From assembly GCA_044224905.1 (NCBI GenBank), contig JBGAJN010000001.1:496001-560000 (forward strand): a stretch of 64,000 bases of DNA, given 5' to 3'. Origin of the DNA: JBGAJN01 sp044224905 (GTDB taxonomy: Bacteria; Verrucomicrobiota; Verrucomicrobiia; Limisphaerales; JBGAJN01). Made by a program: the position numbers and the translations under genes. Shown one piece after another: positions 61,857 to 64,000 of this stretch. The first letter of the stretch is position 1. Each line of letters begins with the position of its first letter. The notes below the pieces were generated by a model, which searched no databases, was not told where the DNA came from, and saw nothing but the letters and a program-made list of their open reading frames with translations.

Positions 61857-62657
61857 TTAGGGCGTCCGCGTCAGCTTACTGGTCCAACGTTTGCTGGTGG
61901 TGTTGGATTCGATAGTAACTTCCGATTCCGTAATGGCAATGACTTTGTATGTGTCGCCAGCGAAATCAATTTGAGATTGTGGCTGCATCCGGAGTCCTAA
62001 GAATTTTTTCTGCTCGGGTTCGTACTTCGCATCAGCCTCGTAGCCGACGACGCGGCGAGATTCTTTGCCTTTGCCCACGCTGACCGTCAACTTGTCTTTG
62101 AAAATTTCCAGAAACAGTTCGGTGGGAGCTTCAGGTGGGCCTTTGATTTCGGCGAGACGGAAGAACTGATTCTTACGCGTCACTGCTTCGGTGAGGGTAA
62201 CTTTGCGGCGGTCGGCGGGTTTGACCGCAGCTTCGTCAGTGATGCTGAATTTGTAACGGAGGAAATCACCAGATCCGCTGGTTCCGTCATACGTGACCAC
62301 GTAGTAAAGATTCGTGATGCGCGTTACGACCAGATCCTGAAAGAATTCATTGCCGGTTAACACCCGGAGAATCTTGCCATCCTGACGGCGTTGCCAGAGG
62401 ACCGGGTTGAGCAAGTTGTGATCACCGACGAGCGAGATGTTGGTGGCGGTTTGTAAACGCTTTAACGCCTGTTCAAAAGTTGTGAATTCCAATGTCGGCG
62501 CATCTTTCCCCTTGGCCTGGGTGATGCGATTGATGCGCTCTTCCTGCTGTTGTTTCGACTCATCGATCAATCCCAGCAGCCGGACCGCGTAAACGGCCAC
62601 GCCCAACAGGACGACGCTGAGAATGATTTTTTCGTAATGTTTCTTGAGAAAGTCCAT
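61857..62657 (-). CDS. Secretin-associated membrane protein, Amuc_1099-like
   Basis: A 266-residue protein with an N-terminal membrane helix (YEKIILSVVLLGVAVYAVRLL) and a periplasmic body with beta strands such as LYYVVTYDGTSGS and YKVIAITESEV. It lies between the PilO-like gene and the secretin, as Amuc_1099 does in Akkermansia; I did not find a sequence motif that proves homology. It may fill the role of PilP-like connectors. Confidence 0.6.
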   Translation of the reverse strand: MDFLKKHYEKIILSVVLLGVAVYAVRLLGLIDESKQQQEERINRITQAKGKDAPTLEFTTFEQALKRLQTATNISLVGDHNLLNPVLWQRRQDGKILRVLTGNEFFQDLVVTRITNLYYVVTYDGTSGSGDFLRYKFSITDEAAVKPADRRKVTLTEAVTRKNQFFRLAEIKGPPEAPTELFLEIFKDKLTVSVGKGKESRRVVGYEADAKYEPEQKKFLGLRMQPQSQIDFAGDTYKVIAITESEVTIESNTTSKRWTSKLTRTP

Positions 62658-62663
62658 GCCGGT

Positions 62664-63641
62664 TTACTTGGGCGTTTCTGCGGGAGCGGCCGGGTTGTTG
62701 GCTGCGATGGGCGCGGCGGGCGCCGGTTCGATGACTTCGAGCCGCACTGTGATTCGTAGCAGCTTCTCGTTGAGAATCGTCACAACTCCGGAAGTTGGTT
62801 TAGTGCCTGGTCGGACTTGCGGAGCAACGGTGGGAACAATCGGAGCGGGCTTGGGTTGCTCCGTAGGTTGAAGTGCGTCTTCGCTGGACCGCGCCACGGC
62901 GGGTTTTGCGTCGCTCACTGCGCTAGCGGGTTCGGCGGTAACGCTTTTGACAATAAAGAACCGCTGGGATGCCAAAAGCCCTTGAAGAACGGTTGCCAAC
63001 TGCGAACTAAAGCCGCTGAACGTAATCTCGTACGGGATGCGCGTCATTCCCGTGGCGGCATTGGTTACCGACCTGTCGGAAAGAATGTCGGGCGTGCCCT
63101 CTCGGTCGTCATTCGAAACGGCCACACGGCGGATGCCGTCCAAGGAGTGAACTCGCGCTTGATACAGAATTCCGCAGATCGTCCGGATATCCTCCAGTCG
63201 AGCCATCATGGGCTCTAGGCTTCCCTTTTCATAGGTAACCGACTGGCGTTGGGCGGAAAAGCCGAACTCGTAATTCTTCGGCAAATTCACGCTGGCCGCC
63301 GCCGCGTCATTACGCAAGGCGATCACCGTTTGGTCGAGTATCTGGCGGAAACTGCCGTCGTCCATTTTCGCAATGGTCTGACCGGCAAAGAACTTATTGA
63401 TGTCCGCCTGTACTGCTTGAATGCGACGCTGCTGATCCTGAACGATCCGGATGTTATTGGTGTTTGGATGTGGATTGGCGATCGACAGCCGCTTTAATTC
63501 GGAAAGCTGCTGGTCGATTGATTCGGTAATCTTGACGTCCTCTTCCTTTTGGCTTTGCTGAAAGAATACCGCCAAGATCGTCAGTGCCAGTGCGAGCACA
63601 CCCCAGCAGATCAGGAACAAATTGCGTTTAAGCCACGGCAT
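62664..63641 (-). CDS. PilO-like inner-membrane protein, Amuc_1100-like
   Basis: A 325-residue protein with a short cytoplasmic end, one membrane helix (LFLICWGVLALALTILAVFF), a coiled coil (residues 35-110) and a compact alpha/beta region (GMTRIPYEITFSGFSSQLAT, FFIVKSVTAEP) that follows the order of Akkermansia Amuc_1100. An Ala/Pro-rich end follows. In type IV pilus systems PilO aligns the inner-membrane platform with the secretin. It is six bases from the next gene, so co-translation is likely. Confidence 0.7.
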   Translation of the reverse strand: MPWLKRNLFLICWGVLALALTILAVFFQQSQKEEDVKITESIDQQLSELKRLSIANPHPNTNNIRIVQDQQRRIQAVQADINKFFAGQTIAKMDDGSFRQILDQTVIALRNDAAAASVNLPKNYEFGFSAQRQSVTYEKGSLEPMMARLEDIRTICGILYQARVHSLDGIRRVAVSNDDREGTPDILSDRSVTNAATGMTRIPYEITFSGFSSQLATVLQGLLASQRFFIVKSVTAEPASAVSDAKPAVARSSEDALQPTEQPKPAPIVPTVAPQVRPGTKPTSGVVTILNEKLLRITVRLEVIEPAPAAPIAANNPAAPAETPK

Positions 63642-63642
63642 A

Positions 63643-64000
63643 TCAGAGCTTGATGGGGCGCTTGAGTTTCACGATCACGGCGAATTGGAAGGTGAAATCC
63701 GTGTCGGGGACGGGTTCGAGTTTGCCAATCAAATGGGTGCCATCTGCGTCGAGCAACGAGCTTCCCTGCAGCTCTTTCGCCAGCGCAAAGGCCAACTCCG
63801 TGTTCGCCGAAGGCGAAACAGCGTTGAGGTTGACACCTCGGCAACTCAGTTTAAGGCAAGTGATCTGATTGGTGCTGGCTGGGACCGCTGCGGTACCATC
63901 CAGGCGCGATCCGCCCGCGGGAGGCTCTGCGGGTGCGGGAGTATTCTCCGGCGCCGGGCTTCCGGGAACAGGTATCGGGGCGTCGCAGCTCTGTACTTCC
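63643..64000 (-). CDS. Partial gene upstream of the PilO-like gene, C-terminal part
   Basis: The frame is open to the right edge; 118 residues are visible, with the stop at 63643-63645, one base from the PilO-like start. The visible part begins with a Pro/Ala-rich linker and ends in beta strands (SCRGVNLNAVSPSANTELAF, TDFTFQFAVIVKLKRPIKL). By position it is probably the counterpart of Akkermansia Amuc_1101 or another platform protein of the same system, but the visible part does not decide this. Confidence 0.55.
   Translation of the reverse strand, partial: EVQSCDAPIPVPGSPAPENTPAPAEPPAGGSRLDGTAAVPASTNQITCLKLSCRGVNLNAVSPSANTELAFALAKELQGSSLLDADGTHLIGKLEPVPDTDFTFQFAVIVKLKRPIKL

Overview
The window reads as chromosomal DNA of a member of the Verrucomicrobiota, most likely a Limisphaerales/Pedosphaera-type soil or water bacterium. 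This is inferred from gene content, not from a marker gene. The pointers are a TIGR04073 exosortase-associated lipoprotein, a cluster resembling Akkermansia Amuc_1098-1100 (secretin and PilO-like proteins), DUF4340 and GldG-type proteins, a Tat-exported DUF3500 protein, large secreted proteins with a verrucomicrobial-type C-terminal domain, and a TatC with a long periplasmic insertion. The DNA is GC-rich, genes are dense, and many starts lack a clear Shine-Dalgarno sequence.

Layout. 0-6 kb: end of a GldG-like ABC-associated protein, a DUF4340 protein and an AsmA-like protein, all plus strand. 6-12.4 kb: a glycosyltransferase facing a minus-strand cell-surface polysaccharide operon (epimerase, NHL protein, M20 peptidase, glycosyltransferase, flippase), its last three genes joined by ATGA overlaps. 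12.4-15.5 kb: purC, a small membrane protein, a XerC-type recombinase, a tRNA-like 5' fragment and a coiled-coil protein with a secretin-like tail. 15.5-25.7 kb: peroxiredoxin, a Ski2-like helicase, TIGR04073 lipoprotein, ispE, tRNA-Gln, a SNF2 helicase, a radical SAM protein. 25.8-34 kb: Rieske/cytochrome b-c complex, CvpA, ECF sigma/anti-sigma pair, polyprenyl synthase, Sel1 protein, tatC and two tatA genes. 34-38 kb: a complete tolQ-tolR-tolA-tolB-pal operon. 38-43.5 kb: a CUT2-type sugar ABC transporter interrupted by a DUF3500 gene and by a GxxExxY gene flanked by 29-bp inverted repeats. 44-45.7 kb: a ClpX-like ATPase without the N-terminal zinc domain. 45.7-49.4 kb: an accessory, repeat-rich stretch of small minus-strand genes that looks like a gene-cassette array, followed by a collagen-like gene and a 21-bp/heptad repeat. 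49.4-52.3 kb: glgB and coaE. 52.3-64 kb: three large secreted proteins, a 5'-3' exonuclease, and the secretin/PilO-like cluster, which runs off the right edge.

Functionally much of the window concerns the cell envelope: Tol-Pal, Tat export, polysaccharide assembly, a secretin apparatus and probable cargo or surface proteins. The most unusual parts are the inverted-repeat-bounded GxxExxY unit inside the sugar transporter operon, the cassette-like array with an attC-like site, and a heptad-repeat coding region that continues in frame beyond a UGA stop.
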